Shown here: positions 51,424 to 60,553 of the stretch, piece after piece
How positions within the stretch are numbered: the first letter of the stretch is position 1
Layout of the letters: the number at the start of each line of letters is the position of its first letter
Assembly (NCBI RefSeq): GCF_900186975.1
Contig: NZ_LT906441.1
Coordinates: forward strand, 620,001 to 684,000
Direction: 5' to 3'
DNA: 64,000 nt
Source of the DNA: Cutibacterium granulosum
Lineage (GTDB): Bacteria > Actinomycetota > Actinomycetes > Propionibacteriales > Propionibacteriaceae
The notes under the pieces: model-generated
What the model saw: the letters and a program-made list of their open reading frames with translations, nothing else
What the model was told of the DNA's origin: nothing
The model's database searches: none
Program-made: the position numbers and the translations under genes

Positions 51424-51444
51424 CATTGACGATCATCGATATGA
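51424..51444 (-). promoter_or_regulatory. ArsR-type operator before acr3
   Basis: CATTGACGATCATCGATATG (51424-51443) is the near-exact inverse (18 of 21 bases) of the site at 53526-53546 in front of arsD. A second partial copy, GTCAATATGAC, lies at 51468-51478. The sites lie 10-70 bp before the acr3 start. Confidence 0.6.
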
Positions 51445-51651
51445 ACGTCCTCATCATATAGAAAACCGTCAATATGACAAGTCACGGGGTGTTCGTCTTC
51501 GAGATTCAACCCTTTCGGGTGCGTCGGGGTGCGGCCGTGGAGCTAGGCCGGGTGGAGGTCACCTGTCATGGCGGGGGTGGGGATGGCTTGGCGGCGGCGT
51601 GCTGACGATTGGCCCGTCGGGGGTGTGGGCGGGTGGTGAGCGCGCGCTGAG

Positions 51652-51687
51652 GAGCGCCCCCGGGGTTCACGCTCGGCGGGGGCGCTC
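51652..51687 (-). terminator. Terminator of the arsR-oxidoreductase transcript
   Basis: GAGCGCCCCCG (51652-51662) and CGGGGGCGCTC (51677-51687) are perfect 11-bp arms with a 14-base loop. The hairpin begins 14 bp after the oxidoreductase stop on the minus strand. Confidence 0.65.
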
Positions 51688-51701
51688 ATTACTGCAAGGG
51701 G

Positions 51702-53096
51702 TCAGGGTTGGGTGCGAGTGCTCGCTGGCTGGTGCTGGGTCACCCATGCCTGCGCGGCGATCTGGATGGCGTCCCAAGGCGAGCCCAGCGGCGGTGTGTA
51801 GGCGAGGTCGAGGTCATTGATGTCGGCCACGTCCATGCCGTGGAAGAGCGCGGTGGCGTAGGTGTCGACCCGCTTGGCGGTCTCGGTGGTCAGGTGCCCG
51901 ACGAGCTGGGCACCTAGCAGCCTGCCGGTGGCGCGGTCGCCGGTGATGCGGATGGTGATGGGGTGGGATCCCGGGTAGTAGGCCTTGTGGTCGTCGGGCG
52001 CCGAGGTGGTGCTGGCGGGGTCGAACCCGGCGGCGATGGCTTCGTGCTCCCGCAGCCCGGTGCGGGCTGCGACCAGGTCGAACACCTTGAGCACCTGGGT
52101 GCCGATGCTGCCCGCGAATCGGGCGTTGCCGCCCAGCGCGTTCTCGCCGGCGACCCGTCCCTGTTTGTGGGAGGTGGTGCCCAGTGGGAGGTAGGTGGTG
52201 CCGAGCAGGCGATGGTGGGTGGCCACGCAGTCGCCGGCGGCCCACACGTGTGGCAGGCCGGTGGCCATCGTCTCGTCGACGAGCACCGCACCGCGGGGCC
52301 CTGTCTGGGCTCCAGATCGGACGAGCAGGTCGGTCTCGGGGGTGACACCGACCACGACCAGAACGAGGTCCACATCCCACGACAGGGCTTCGCCGTCTCT
52401 GGCCTGACCGGTCACGTGCAGGCCGTCAGCACCCTTGGCTATGCCGGTGACGCTCGTACCGGTGTGGATATCGACCCCGTGCCGCACGAGTTCGGCATGG
52501 ACGAGGGTACCGAGTTCGGGGTCGAGGGTGGACAGTACCTCGGGGGCGGCCTCGACCTGGGTGACGTGGATGCCGCGGGTGGTGAGGCCTTCGGCCATCT
52601 CCAGGCCGATGTAGCCGGCGCCGACAACCAAGGCGGTGCGCGGCTGCAGCTTCTCGAGGGAGTCGCCCAGGGCGAAGGTGTCGCCCATGGAGTGCAACAG
52701 GTGGACGCCGTCGGCGGCGCCGAGGGTGTCGAGTCCGGTGATCGGGGGACGCACGGGCCGGGCGCCGGTGCCGACCACCAGCGCGTCGTAGTCGACCAGG
52801 GCGGGGGTGTCGTCGGGTCCGATGGCCTCGAGCTGACGGGCGTCGACGTCGATGCGGGTGGCGCGCGTGTCGAGCAGCAGGTGCAGGCCCGCGGCCTCCA
52901 GGTCGGCGCGGGTGCGGTGTGCCAGGTGGTGCCAGTCTCCGACCTCGCCGGAGATGTAGTAGGGGATCCCACAGATGGAGAAGTTCGGGTAGGCGTCGGC
53001 CACCACGACGGTGACCTCGGTCGACGGGTCGAGTTCGCGGGCACGCAGCCCCGCGGAGATGCCGGCATCGCTGCCGCCGACGCACACAACGTGCAT
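51702..53096 (-). CDS. FAD-dependent pyridine nucleotide-disulfide oxidoreductase of the ars cluster
   Basis: A 464-residue flavoprotein resembling NADH oxidases and CoA-disulfide reductases. The FAD motif is VVCVGGSDAGISAGLRA at the N-terminus, the redox Cys is in NFSICGIPYYISG (Cys42), the NAD(P) site is ALVVGAGYIGLEMAEGL, and the second FAD motif is HVWAAGDCVA. The C-terminal dimerisation domain is present (YYPGSHPITIRITGD...LLGAQLVG). Such proteins accompany arsD-arsA-acr3 in many actinobacteria, but their exact role in arsenic handling is not settled; a thiol-redox or quinone role is possible. The start has AAAGGA upstream and lies 27 bp after arsR. Confidence 0.85.
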   Translation of the reverse strand: MHVVCVGGSDAGISAGLRARELDPSTEVTVVVADAYPNFSICGIPYYISGEVGDWHHLAHRTRADLEAAGLHLLLDTRATRIDVDARQLEAIGPDDTPALVDYDALVVGTGARPVRPPITGLDTLGAADGVHLLHSMGDTFALGDSLEKLQPRTALVVGAGYIGLEMAEGLTTRGIHVTQVEAAPEVLSTLDPELGTLVHAELVRHGVDIHTGTSVTGIAKGADGLHVTGQARDGEALSWDVDLVLVVVGVTPETDLLVRSGAQTGPRGAVLVDETMATGLPHVWAAGDCVATHHRLLGTTYLPLGTTSHKQGRVAGENALGGNARFAGSIGTQVLKVFDLVAARTGLREHEAIAAGFDPASTTSAPDDHKAYYPGSHPITIRITGDRATGRLLGAQLVGHLTTETAKRVDTYATALFHGMDVADINDLDLAYTPPLGSPWDAIQIAAQAWVTQHQPASTRTQP

Positions 53097-53123
53097 GGGG
53101 ATGTCCTTTCGGGTCGCCGGGCC

Positions 53124-53471
53124 TCAGCCCAGCATGGCGAGGTACTCGTGCAACGCGGCCAGCCCTTCGGGTCGCGGGGTGAAGTGCGCCCACTTGCCGC
53201 GCATTTCCTTGTCCACCAGCCCGGCCTCGACCAGCTTCTTCAGGTGGTGTGACAGCGTCGGCTGGGTCACGCCGAACACCTCGGGCATGTGGCACGCGCA
53301 CACGCTGGAGCACCGGCTGGCCGCGATGTGGTGCAGGATCCGCAGCCGCACCGGGTCAGCGAGCGCCTTCACGACGAGCGCAACCCGTTCCGCCTGCTCC
53401 ATCGAGATCGTGCCACCACCCGGCGCGCAGGCCTCGGCGGCGGCCATCGGGGCTTCCAGCAGTTCGGTCAT
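53124..53471 (-). CDS. arsR: Arsenical-resistance repressor ArsR
   Basis: A 115-residue ArsR/SmtB winged-helix repressor. The metal site lies at the start of the DNA-reading region as RCSSVCACHM (Cys54, Cys58, Cys60), with a further Cys15 near the N-terminus. The recognition helix is TQPTLSHHLKKLVEAGLV. Binding of As(III) to the Cys set would release it from DNA. It is divergent from arsD-arsA. Two sites in the 112-bp gap, and one before acr3, look like its operators. First gene of arsR-oxidoreductase. Confidence 0.92.
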   Translation of the reverse strand: MTELLEAPMAAAEACAPGGGTISMEQAERVALVVKALADPVRLRILHHIAASRCSSVCACHMPEVFGVTQPTLSHHLKKLVEAGLVDKEMRGKWAHFTPRPEGLAALHEYLAMLG

Positions 53472-53489
53472 GCAGACATGCTACCCGAT

Positions 53490-53546
53490 CATATTGACAC
53501 CTGTCGATATGTGTGCCACGCTCACTCATATCGACGGTCATCAATG
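53490..53546. promoter_or_regulatory. Divergent ars promoter region with two ArsR-type sites
   Basis: CATATTGACAC...CTGTCGATATG (53490-53511) is an inverted repeat with 10 of 11 pairs matching. The second site, TCATATCGACGGTCATCAAT, starts at 53526 and is the inverse of the acr3 site. They lie between arsR and arsD and share the ATATTGAC/GTCGATAT core. Confidence 0.65.
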
Positions 53547-53583
53547 CGTGATGGTCGTCCTCCACCCGAGCCGGAGGTTTCCC

Positions 53584-54006
53584 ATGCCCGTCATCCGTGT
53601 CTTCGAACCTGCACTGTGTTGCAACACCGGGGTCTGCGGCCCCGACCTCGACCAGGAGCTGGTCGACTTCACCGCCGCGGTCAACGCCCTCAAGGCGCAG
53701 GGGGTGGACGTCCACCGCGCCAATCTGGCCAGCGAGCCGGCGCAGTTCGCGGAGCACCCCGTGGTCGTCAAGTTCCTGCAGGCCGCCGGCTCCGAGGGGC
53801 TACCTCTGACGCTGGTCGACGACGTCACCGTGCTGGCCGGCCGCCACCCGCGCCGCGACGAGCTGGAGCGCTACGCCGGCCTGAACCCGACGAAGGACGC
53901 CCAGCCCCAGGGCGGATGCTGCGGCCCGCAGCAGGAAGCCCCCGCCGCGTCCACTGGCTGCTGTGGGCAGCCCGCCACTACCAGCACCGTGTCCGGCTGC
54001 TGCTGA
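53584..54006 (+). CDS. arsD: Arsenic metallochaperone ArsD
   Basis: A 140-residue protein that hands As(III) to ArsA. The essential metal ligands are present in FEPALCCNTGVCG (Cys12, Cys13, Cys18). The C-terminal tail has further vicinal Cys pairs (GGCCGPQ, TGCCGQ and a final GCC), as in long ArsD forms. The ATG at 53584 follows CCGGAGG, which decides the start against a longer frame through the promoter. It is the first gene of arsD-arsA, 28 bp before arsA. Confidence 0.94.
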   Translation: MPVIRVFEPALCCNTGVCGPDLDQELVDFTAAVNALKAQGVDVHRANLASEPAQFAEHPVVVKFLQAAGSEGLPLTLVDDVTVLAGRHPRRDELERYAGLNPTKDAQPQGGCCGPQQEAPAASTGCCGQPATTSTVSGCC

Positions 54007-54034
54007 CCCCGACTCGAACTTTCAGGAGATGGTG

Positions 54035-55792
54035 ATGACCCAGTTTCTCGACAACCCGCCCCGGCACTTTTTCTTCACTGGCAAGGGCGGTGTCGGCAAG
54101 ACCAGCATCGCGTGCGCCACGGCCGTGCACCTCGCCCACCAGGGCAAGCGGGTGCTGCTGGTCAGCACCGACCCGGCGAGCAACATCGCCCAGGTGTTCG
54201 GTGCCACCATCGGCAACAAGATCACCCCAATTCCGCAGGTGCCCGGCCTCGACGCGCTGGAGATTGACCCCGACGAGGCCGCTGAGGCCTACCGCAACAA
54301 GATCCTGGAACCGGTGCGCGCGGTCCTGCCCATCAAGGAGATCGAGGCCATCACCGAGCAGCTGTCGGGCTCCTGCACCACCGAGATCGCCTCGTTCAAC
54401 GAGTTCACCGACCTGCTCGCCGACACCCAGGCCACCGCCGGCTACGACCACGTCATCTTCGACACCGCCCCCACCGGCCACACCATCCGCCTGCTGCAGC
54501 TGCCCGGCAGCTGGACCAGCTACCTTGACAACGGCAAGGGCGACGCGTCCTGTCTGGGGCCCATGAGCGGGCTCGAGAAGAACCGCGCCACCTACCGCGC
54601 CGCCGTCGAGGCCCTCACCGACCCCACCAGCACCCGCCTGGTGCTCGTCGCCCGGGCCCAGCAGTCCACGCTGCGCGAGGTCGCCCGCACCCTGGACGAG
54701 CTCGCCGAGCTCGACATCCACGCCACCAACCTGGTCGTCAACGGCGTCTTGCCCGCCGTGGCCGCCACCGACGACCTGTCCCGCGCCATCCACGACCGCG
54801 AACAGGCCGCGCTCGCTGCCATGCCTGCCGCCCTGGCAGCCCTGCCCCGCGACACGGTGAGCCTCAAGAGCGTCAACATGGTCGGCCTGGAGGCACTCGC
54901 CACCCTGTTCCACGACGAGGACGCCCCGCAGGCCGACGCGCAGGACACCGGCGGGCAGGGCATCGGCCAGCAGCCGCACCTCGCCGGCCTGGTCGACCAG
55001 CTCGCCGAGGCCGACCATGGGCTCGTGATGACGATGGGCAAGGGCGGTGTCGGCAAGACCACCGTCGCAGCCGCCATCGCCATCGCCCTGGTCCAGCGCG
55101 GCAAGAAGGTCCTGCTCACCACCACCGATCCCGCCGCGCACCTGTCGACCACCCTCGGCAACGACGTCGACGGGCTCGAGGTCAGCGCCATCGACCCTGA
55201 GAAGGCCATCCAGGAGTACCGCGACCACGTCATGGCCTCCAAGGGCGCCAAGCTCGACGACGCCGGCCGCGCCGCCCTCGCCGAGGACCTCATGAGCCCC
55301 TGCACCGAGGAGATCGCCGTCTTCCAGCAGTTCAGCCGCGCCGTGAACAAGGCCCGCGACCAGTTCGTCATCATGGACACCGCCCCCACCGGCCACACCC
55401 TGCTCCTGATGGACGCCACCGGTTCCTACCACCGCGACATCACCCGCCACCTCGACGACGACCAGCGCGGCCACGTCACCACCCCGCTGATGCGGCTCCA
55501 AGACCCCGACCACACCAAGATCATCGTGGTCACCCTGCCCGAGACCACCCCCGTCACCGAGGCGCAGGCCCTGGCCAGCGACCTGGAACGCGCCAACATC
55601 CACCCGTGGGCGTGGGTCGTGAACAACTCCCTCGCGGCAGCCCACCCCACCAGCCCACTGCTCGCCACCCGCGCACGCTCCGAGCAACAGCAGCTGGACG
55701 CGGTGGCCGCCACCACCAACCGCATGGCCGTCATCCCCACCCAGACCCGCGAACCCGTCGGCACGCAACAGCTCACCGCTCTCAGCAACTGA
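54035..55792 (+). CDS. arsA: Arsenite-stimulated ATPase ArsA
   Basis: A 585-residue ATPase made of two homologous halves, each with a P-loop: GKGGVGKTS at 16-24 and GKGGVGKTT at about 334-342. Each half also has a DTAPTGHT switch motif. Arsenite-binding Cys are in SGSCTTEIA, SCLGPMSG and MSPCTEEIA. ArsA classically powers ArsB, but here the exporter is ACR3, a pairing found in other actinobacteria. Of three closely spaced starts I chose the ATG at 54035, 6 bp after AGGAG. A strong hairpin follows the stop. The two halves are near-identical in some motifs. Confidence 0.95.
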   Translation: MTQFLDNPPRHFFFTGKGGVGKTSIACATAVHLAHQGKRVLLVSTDPASNIAQVFGATIGNKITPIPQVPGLDALEIDPDEAAEAYRNKILEPVRAVLPIKEIEAITEQLSGSCTTEIASFNEFTDLLADTQATAGYDHVIFDTAPTGHTIRLLQLPGSWTSYLDNGKGDASCLGPMSGLEKNRATYRAAVEALTDPTSTRLVLVARAQQSTLREVARTLDELAELDIHATNLVVNGVLPAVAATDDLSRAIHDREQAALAAMPAALAALPRDTVSLKSVNMVGLEALATLFHDEDAPQADAQDTGGQGIGQQPHLAGLVDQLAEADHGLVMTMGKGGVGKTTVAAAIAIALVQRGKKVLLTTTDPAAHLSTTLGNDVDGLEVSAIDPEKAIQEYRDHVMASKGAKLDDAGRAALAEDLMSPCTEEIAVFQQFSRAVNKARDQFVIMDTAPTGHTLLLMDATGSYHRDITRHLDDDQRGHVTTPLMRLQDPDHTKIIVVTLPETTPVTEAQALASDLERANIHPWAWVVNNSLAAAHPTSPLLATRARSEQQQLDAVAATTNRMAVIPTQTREPVGTQQLTALSN

Positions 55793-55804
55793 CTCAGGGA
55801 GTGA

Positions 55805-55846
55805 CGCCTACCCGCCGGACCCAACTGGTGGATCCGGCGGTAGGCG
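55805..55846 (+). terminator. Terminator after arsA
   Basis: CGCCTACCCGCCGGA (55805-55819) pairs with TCCGGCGGTAGGCG (55833-55846), a 14-bp stem with one bulged C, 12 bp after the arsA stop. Confidence 0.65.
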
Positions 55847-55865
55847 ACTGCCTATTTGCAGTGTG

Positions 55866-56678
55866 TCACCCGGCCTGTCGGGCTCGGGTGTGGGCGAGGC
55901 GGTAGGAGTTGGTGCCGGTTTCGATGATGGTGGCGTTGTAGGTGAGGCGGTCGACGATCGCGGCGCACAGGCGGGGGTCGGTGAAGGTGTCGGTCCAGGC
56001 GGAGAAGGACTGGTTGGAGGCGATCGCGATGGCGTTCTTCTCCTCGCGTTCGGTGAGGACTTGGAACAGCAGTTCGGCGCCTCGCCGGTCGAGTTCCATG
56101 TAGCCGAGCTCGTCAATGACGAGGAGGTCGACGCGGCCGTAGCGGTTGATGGTCTTGGTGAGTTGTTTCTCGTCGGCGGCTTCGACGAGCTCGTTCACGA
56201 GCCGGGTGGCGAGGGTGTATCGGACGCGGTAGCCCTGTTCGGCGGCGGCGGTGCCGAGTGCGATGAGCAGGTGGGATTTGCCGGTGCCGGAGTCCCCGAT
56301 CAGGCACAGGGGGTCGCCGCGGCGGATCCAGTCGCCGGTGGCGAGCTCGTTGATGGTGGCGGGGTTGATGCTGGGGTTCGCGGTGAAGTCGAAGTCGGCG
56401 AGCCATTTCTCGCGGGGGAAGCCGGCGCTCTTGATGCGACGCAGGGTGGAGCGGCGGTCGCGGTCGTCGACCTCGGCCAGGAGGAGTTCGGCGAGGAAGC
56501 CTTGGTAGGTGAGTTGTTCCTTGGTGGCGGCCGTCACGGCGTCGTCGACGACGGCGCGGATGGTGGGCAGCCGCAGCCGGCGGCAGGCCTGGTCGATCGC
56601 GGCCTGCGCGGCTTGTTCGGTGAGGCCGTGACGACGACGAAGACCGCCCGGACGGGAGCTGCTGGTGTTCGTGGTCAT
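55866..56678 (-). CDS. istB: IS21-family ATP-binding protein IstB
   Basis: A 270-residue AAA+ helper of IS21-type transposition. The P-loop is IGDSGTGKSHLLIALG (about 118-133), Walker B is LLVIDELGYMELD (about 177-189), and a sensor segment IAIASNQSFSAW follows. IstB loads IstA onto target DNA. The ATG at 56678 overlaps the istA stop by 4 bp, the normal istA-istB arrangement. The frame is intact, but its partner istA is truncated, so this copy cannot move by itself. Confidence 0.92.
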   Translation of the reverse strand: MTTNTSSSRPGGLRRRHGLTEQAAQAAIDQACRRLRLPTIRAVVDDAVTAATKEQLTYQGFLAELLLAEVDDRDRRSTLRRIKSAGFPREKWLADFDFTANPSINPATINELATGDWIRRGDPLCLIGDSGTGKSHLLIALGTAAAEQGYRVRYTLATRLVNELVEAADEKQLTKTINRYGRVDLLVIDELGYMELDRRGAELLFQVLTEREEKNAIAIASNQSFSAWTDTFTDPRLCAAIVDRLTYNATIIETGTNSYRLAHTRARQAG

Positions 56679-57528
56679 GGGGTTCCTGTCTGGGTGTGGT
56701 GGTGGACCTCGGCGGAGGCCGGGGCGGGGTCGGGTTGGCGGCGGCGCAGGAGTTCGTCGTAGGCAGTGACAGTGGGCAGGGGGCGGGTGTCCTCGGGCAG
56801 GTGCGCGATGACCTGGTGCGGGTCGGTGGGGCGTCGTGGTGGCAGGTTCACGACCGTCCCCCGCCTGGTCGGGCTGACTGGGGCGGGTGTGTGGGTGATG
56901 GCGTGGCGGCGGGCTTCGACGGCGACGACGTCGGGGCTGATCGCACCAACGGACAGGGCTGAGGTGATGCCGGCGATCACCGCCTCGGCCGGAAGGGATC
57001 GGTGGAGCAGGAGCACGTCGATCAACTCCTGGGTGCCCGCGACGTCGCCGCTGGTCTTGCGGGCGGCAGCCCAGAACGCGTCGTGGGCGGCGGTGAACGC
57101 CCCCGCGGCTCTGGCTTGGGCCAGGACGGTCGAGCCGGGGAACGCGCCGGGCTTGTGGCGCAGAACCTCGAGGTAGTGGTCCAGCTCGACCCGGGTCACC
57201 CCACGCGTGCCGAGGCGGGGATGGGTGGCGACCACGGTGCGGCCCTCGAGCACGACCACGCACGAGGCCCGCAGAATGACCCGGACGCGCTGCCCGATCA
57301 GGTGCGCCGGAACGGAGTACTTGACCATGCGCACGGTGATCAGGGCGGAGCGGTCGACGCGTGGGTGGAGGATCAGGCCGGGGTCGAAGTCATCGGCCGG
57401 CAGCGGCGCCAGGTGGTCGAGTTCGGCGCGGTAGTCCTGCCCGATCGTGTTCGCATGGCCGGCGATCCGGCGGGTGTTGTCGTCGACTTCCCAGACACGG
57501 ATCTGGTCGTTGAGTTCGTCCAGGCTAG
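56675..57528 (-). pseudogene. IS21 transposase IstA, C-terminal part, cut by IS481
   Basis: About 284 codons of the C-terminal part of IstA remain (LDELNDQIRVWEVDDNTRRIAG, VKYSVPAHLIGQRVRV, LRHKPGAFPGSTVL). The DDE catalytic domain expected at the N-terminal side is absent. The frame runs straight into the left end of an IS481 element, and the missing part is not found on the far side of that element. So the 5' half was lost by deletion, not just separated by insertion. Confidence 0.85.
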
Positions 57529-58640
57529 CTGTAACCACCACACAGGTTAGGTACATCGGGCTGGTCAGAGACAGCTCTGGCTGGACACGGGCGAGGGCCT
57601 CTGGGTGGAGTGTGTTGCTACCACACAAAGCACGACTCCCAAGAGGCCCTCATGACCCACCGTAATGCCCCGTTGTCCGAAACCGGACGTTTGCGCCTGG
57701 CCTGCTGCATCGTCGAGGATGGCTGGCCCCTGCGTCGGGCCGCCGAACGCTTCAACGTCAGCGTCACCACGGCCCAACGCTGGGCACAGCGCTACCGCGC
57801 CCACGGGCCGGCCGGAATGCGTGATCACTCCAGCCGATCCCACCACCAGCCCCGACGGGTCTGCCGTCGCACGCAACGACGGGTGGTGGGATTGCGCATC
57901 ACCCACCAGTGGGGCCCAGCACGCATCGCCTACCACCTACGCCACCAGCACCTCAGCGTCTCGACCGTCGGCAAGATCCTGCAACGCTACGGATGCCCAC
58001 CCCTGACCTGGATCGACAAGGCCACCGGCGCCCGGCTACGCGCCCAGCCCACACCCGTCCGCTACGAACACGACACCCCCGGTTCGCTGGTCCACGTCGA
58101 CATCAAGAAGCTGGGCCGGATCCCCGACGGCGGCGGCCACCGCATGGTCGGACGCGCCCAAGGAGTACGCAACCGTGGCCGATCCGGCAGCGGGGGTGGG
58201 TATCACTACATCCACAACGCCGTCGACGACCACTCCCGCCTGGTCTACGTCGAGGTCCTCAGCGATGAGCGCAAGGACACCGCTGCCGGGTTCTGGACCA
58301 GGGCCCAGGCCTGGTTCGCCAGCCAGGGCATCACCGTCAAGCGGGTCCTGACCGACAACGGCTCCTGCTACCGGTCCAAAGCCTTCAACAAGGCACTCAA
58401 AGACACCCACATCACGCACAAGTACACCCGGCCCTACACGCCCAAGACCAACGGCAAGGTCGAGCGGTTCAACAGGACCCTGGTCGCCGAGTGGGCCTAC
58501 GCACGGCCCTACGCCAGCGAGACCGACCGCCTGGCCGAACTCCCCGGCTGGCTGCACCACTACAATCACCACCGCGGACACACCGCGCTCAAAGGCAAAT
58601 CACCCGCCGACCGCGTACCTAACCTGTCCGGCGATTACAA
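57529..58640 (+). mobile_element. IS481-family insertion sequence, intact
   Basis: Terminal inverted repeats share ACAGGTTAGGTAC behind TGTAA: the left end starts TGTAACC at 57530, and the right end, read inverted, starts TGTAATC at 58639. CTAG flanks both sides (57525-57528 and 58641-58644), matching the CTAG preference known for IS481. The outer neighbours of CTAG differ on the two sides (G..C versus A..A). It carries one complete transposase gene. Confidence 0.85.
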
Positions 58641-58644
58641 CTAG
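57652..58644 (+). CDS. IS481-family transposase
   Basis: A 330-residue complete transposase. An N-terminal helix-turn-helix (RRAAERFNVSVTTAQRWAQRY, about residues 26-46) is followed by a DDE integrase core with Asp in VHVDIKKLG, Asp in RVLTDNGSC and Glu in GKVERFNRTL. The C-terminus ends GKSPADRVPNLSGDYN. The TAG stop codon lies in the flanking CTAG duplication (58641-58644), just outside the element proper, so translation ends correctly only because of the target sequence. The ATG follows AAGAGG. No frameshift is seen, so it may be active. Confidence 0.93.
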   Translation: MTHRNAPLSETGRLRLACCIVEDGWPLRRAAERFNVSVTTAQRWAQRYRAHGPAGMRDHSSRSHHQPRRVCRRTQRRVVGLRITHQWGPARIAYHLRHQHLSVSTVGKILQRYGCPPLTWIDKATGARLRAQPTPVRYEHDTPGSLVHVDIKKLGRIPDGGGHRMVGRAQGVRNRGRSGSGGGYHYIHNAVDDHSRLVYVEVLSDERKDTAAGFWTRAQAWFASQGITVKRVLTDNGSCYRSKAFNKALKDTHITHKYTRPYTPKTNGKVERFNRTLVAEWAYARPYASETDRLAELPGWLHHYNHHRGHTALKGKSPADRVPNLSGDYN

Positions 58645-58648
58645 ACGC

Positions 58649-58683
58649 CGGGACGCGCCACCTCTTCCAGGTGGCGCGTCCCG
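58649..58683 (-). terminator. Terminator after the EmrB-type pump gene
   Basis: A perfect 15-bp stem: CGGGACGCGCCACCT (58649-58663) with AGGTGGCGCGTCCCG (58669-58683) and a 5-base loop. It lies 6 bp after the stop codon at 58689 on the minus strand. Confidence 0.75.
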
Positions 58684-58688
58684 AACTG

Positions 58689-60479
58689 TCAGGCCTGTGC
58701 TGGTCGTTCCGGTCCAGCAGCTCGACGCGGCGGAGCTCCTTCAACCTTCACGGCATCTGCGGTATGCCGTGGCGTACCGGAGGGCTCGTCCCTCTCCGAG
58801 CCGTCCGGAGCCTCAGCGCGGGCGTCCAGGGAAGGAATCTCCACGGCGTCACCGGAGGCTGCCAAAGTCTCCTGAGAAGTTCTCTCCCTAGACTCAGACG
58901 CGGCGCGCATCTGGATACCAGTGTGGTGGGACAGCGGCACGTCCTTGAGGAGGAAGGCCAGCAGACCTGCTACAGCAACCATCGGGGCCATCCACAGGAA
59001 CAGCGGAGTCAGGGAGTTGACGTAGGCCTGGACGATACCGTCCCGAATGGCGTCAGGCATCTGATTGACGGCACCCGGGGTCAGCGAGGCTGCGGCGTGG
59101 CTGTGCGAGCTCATCGAGCCCAGCGCCTTGAGAACGGTTGGATCCTTGCTGGTGGCCAGGGAGGTGAACAGGTCCGTGACACGATTGGTCAGGCGGGTGG
59201 TGAAGGCCACGCCGATAAGAGAAGAGCCCAGGCACACACCGATCTGACGGAAGAAGTTGTTGTGGCTGGTGGCCGTTCCCAGCAGGGTTGGGCGGACGTC
59301 GTTCTGGACCGCCATGACGAGCAGCTGGAAGAACATACCCATGCCCAGACCGAGGACGAAGGTGTCGCCCATGATCCGCCAGACCGGGGAGTCCTGGTTC
59401 AGGGTCGACATCAGCGTCATGCCACCGGCAGCGACGATCGGGCCGATGATGATGAAGATGCGGTAACGACCTATCCGGGAGGTCAACAGGCCAGTCACCG
59501 TCGAGGCCAACAGAATACCGATCGTCATGGGGATGAGCAGTAGACCAGACACCGTGGCCGAGTAGCCGTAGGTCATCTGCATGTAGGTCGGCAGATAGGC
59601 CAGCACACCGAACATGGCGCCCATGGCGAGCATTCCGATGATCGTCGAGACGACGAAGGTGCGGTTGTGGAACAGCTCCAGCGGCAGCACCGGATCCTCG
59701 ACCCGACACTCGACGACGGGCAGCACAGCCCACGCCACGACCGCGACGACGCTCAGGCCGATGATCTGCCAGGACAGCCAGTGGTACTGGGAACCGCCCC
59801 AGGTGGCCACCAGCACGATGGCCACGGCGCCGACGTCCATGAGGGTTAGACCTAGCCAGTCAATCTTCGTCGTCAGCTCATGCTTGGGTAGCTTGAGGGC
59901 GAAGAGGCAGGCCACCCAGGCCACGACACCCAGCGGCAAGTTGATCCAGAACACCCAGCGCCAGGAGATCGAGTCGGTGAGCCAGCCGCCCAGCAGCGGG
60001 CCGAGCACCGAGGACACACCGAACATCGCGCCCATCGGCGCCATGTAGGCGGCACGAACGCGCGGTGGGATGAGGTCGCCGGTGATGGCCTGGGACAAGA
60101 TCATGAGGCCACCGCCACCCAGGCCTTGGATGAAGCGGAAGAAAATGAAGGTGATCATGGTGTTAGCGGTGCCGCACAGGGCAGACCCCAGCAGGAACAG
60201 GCCAATGGCGATGAGGTAGAGGGTCTTACGACCGATGAGGTCGGAGAGACGGCCATACAGCGGCATACCGACGGTGATGGCCAGGGTGTACGCGGTGATG
60301 ACCCACGCCATGTGCTCGACGCCGGACAGGTCACCGACAATGGTCGGCAGAGCGGTGGCGACGATCGTCTGGTCCAAGGAGGACAGGAACATCACCATCA
60401 TGAGGCAGAGATAGACAACCCAGAATCGACGATCTGGTTTGAACTTGGCAGCCTCAGGAGCGGCAGCAGTTGCAGACAT
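58689..60479 (-). CDS. MFS drug efflux transporter, DHA2 (EmrB/QacA) type
   Basis: A 596-residue, 14-helix multidrug exporter. Marks of the DHA2 family are SLDQTIVATALPTIVGDL in helix 1 (the Asp is functionally important), GRLSDLIGRKTLYLIAIG, and the motif C segment GPLLGGWLTDSISWRWVFWINLP. The last 80 residues are a hydrophilic tail. It pumps lipophilic or cationic drugs out with protons; substrates are unknown. The ATG at 60479 fits the family start; a GTG at 60557 overlapping the TetR stop (GTGA) would add 26 polar residues. It follows a TetR gene and is probably repressed by it. It lies inside the ISL3 island. Confidence 0.88.
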   Translation of the reverse strand: MSATAAAPEAAKFKPDRRFWVVYLCLMMVMFLSSLDQTIVATALPTIVGDLSGVEHMAWVITAYTLAITVGMPLYGRLSDLIGRKTLYLIAIGLFLLGSALCGTANTMITFIFFRFIQGLGGGGLMILSQAITGDLIPPRVRAAYMAPMGAMFGVSSVLGPLLGGWLTDSISWRWVFWINLPLGVVAWVACLFALKLPKHELTTKIDWLGLTLMDVGAVAIVLVATWGGSQYHWLSWQIIGLSVVAVVAWAVLPVVECRVEDPVLPLELFHNRTFVVSTIIGMLAMGAMFGVLAYLPTYMQMTYGYSATVSGLLLIPMTIGILLASTVTGLLTSRIGRYRIFIIIGPIVAAGGMTLMSTLNQDSPVWRIMGDTFVLGLGMGMFFQLLVMAVQNDVRPTLLGTATSHNNFFRQIGVCLGSSLIGVAFTTRLTNRVTDLFTSLATSKDPTVLKALGSMSSHSHAAASLTPGAVNQMPDAIRDGIVQAYVNSLTPLFLWMAPMVAVAGLLAFLLKDVPLSHHTGIQMRAASESRERTSQETLAASGDAVEIPSLDARAEAPDGSERDEPSGTPRHTADAVKVEGAPPRRAAGPERPAQA

Positions 60480-60553
60480 GTCACAGCTTTCTGATGTTGG
60501 ATGGGAAATGCGGGGCGCGTTGTCGCGCAGGTTGTGACGAGTCAGCTCGCTGC

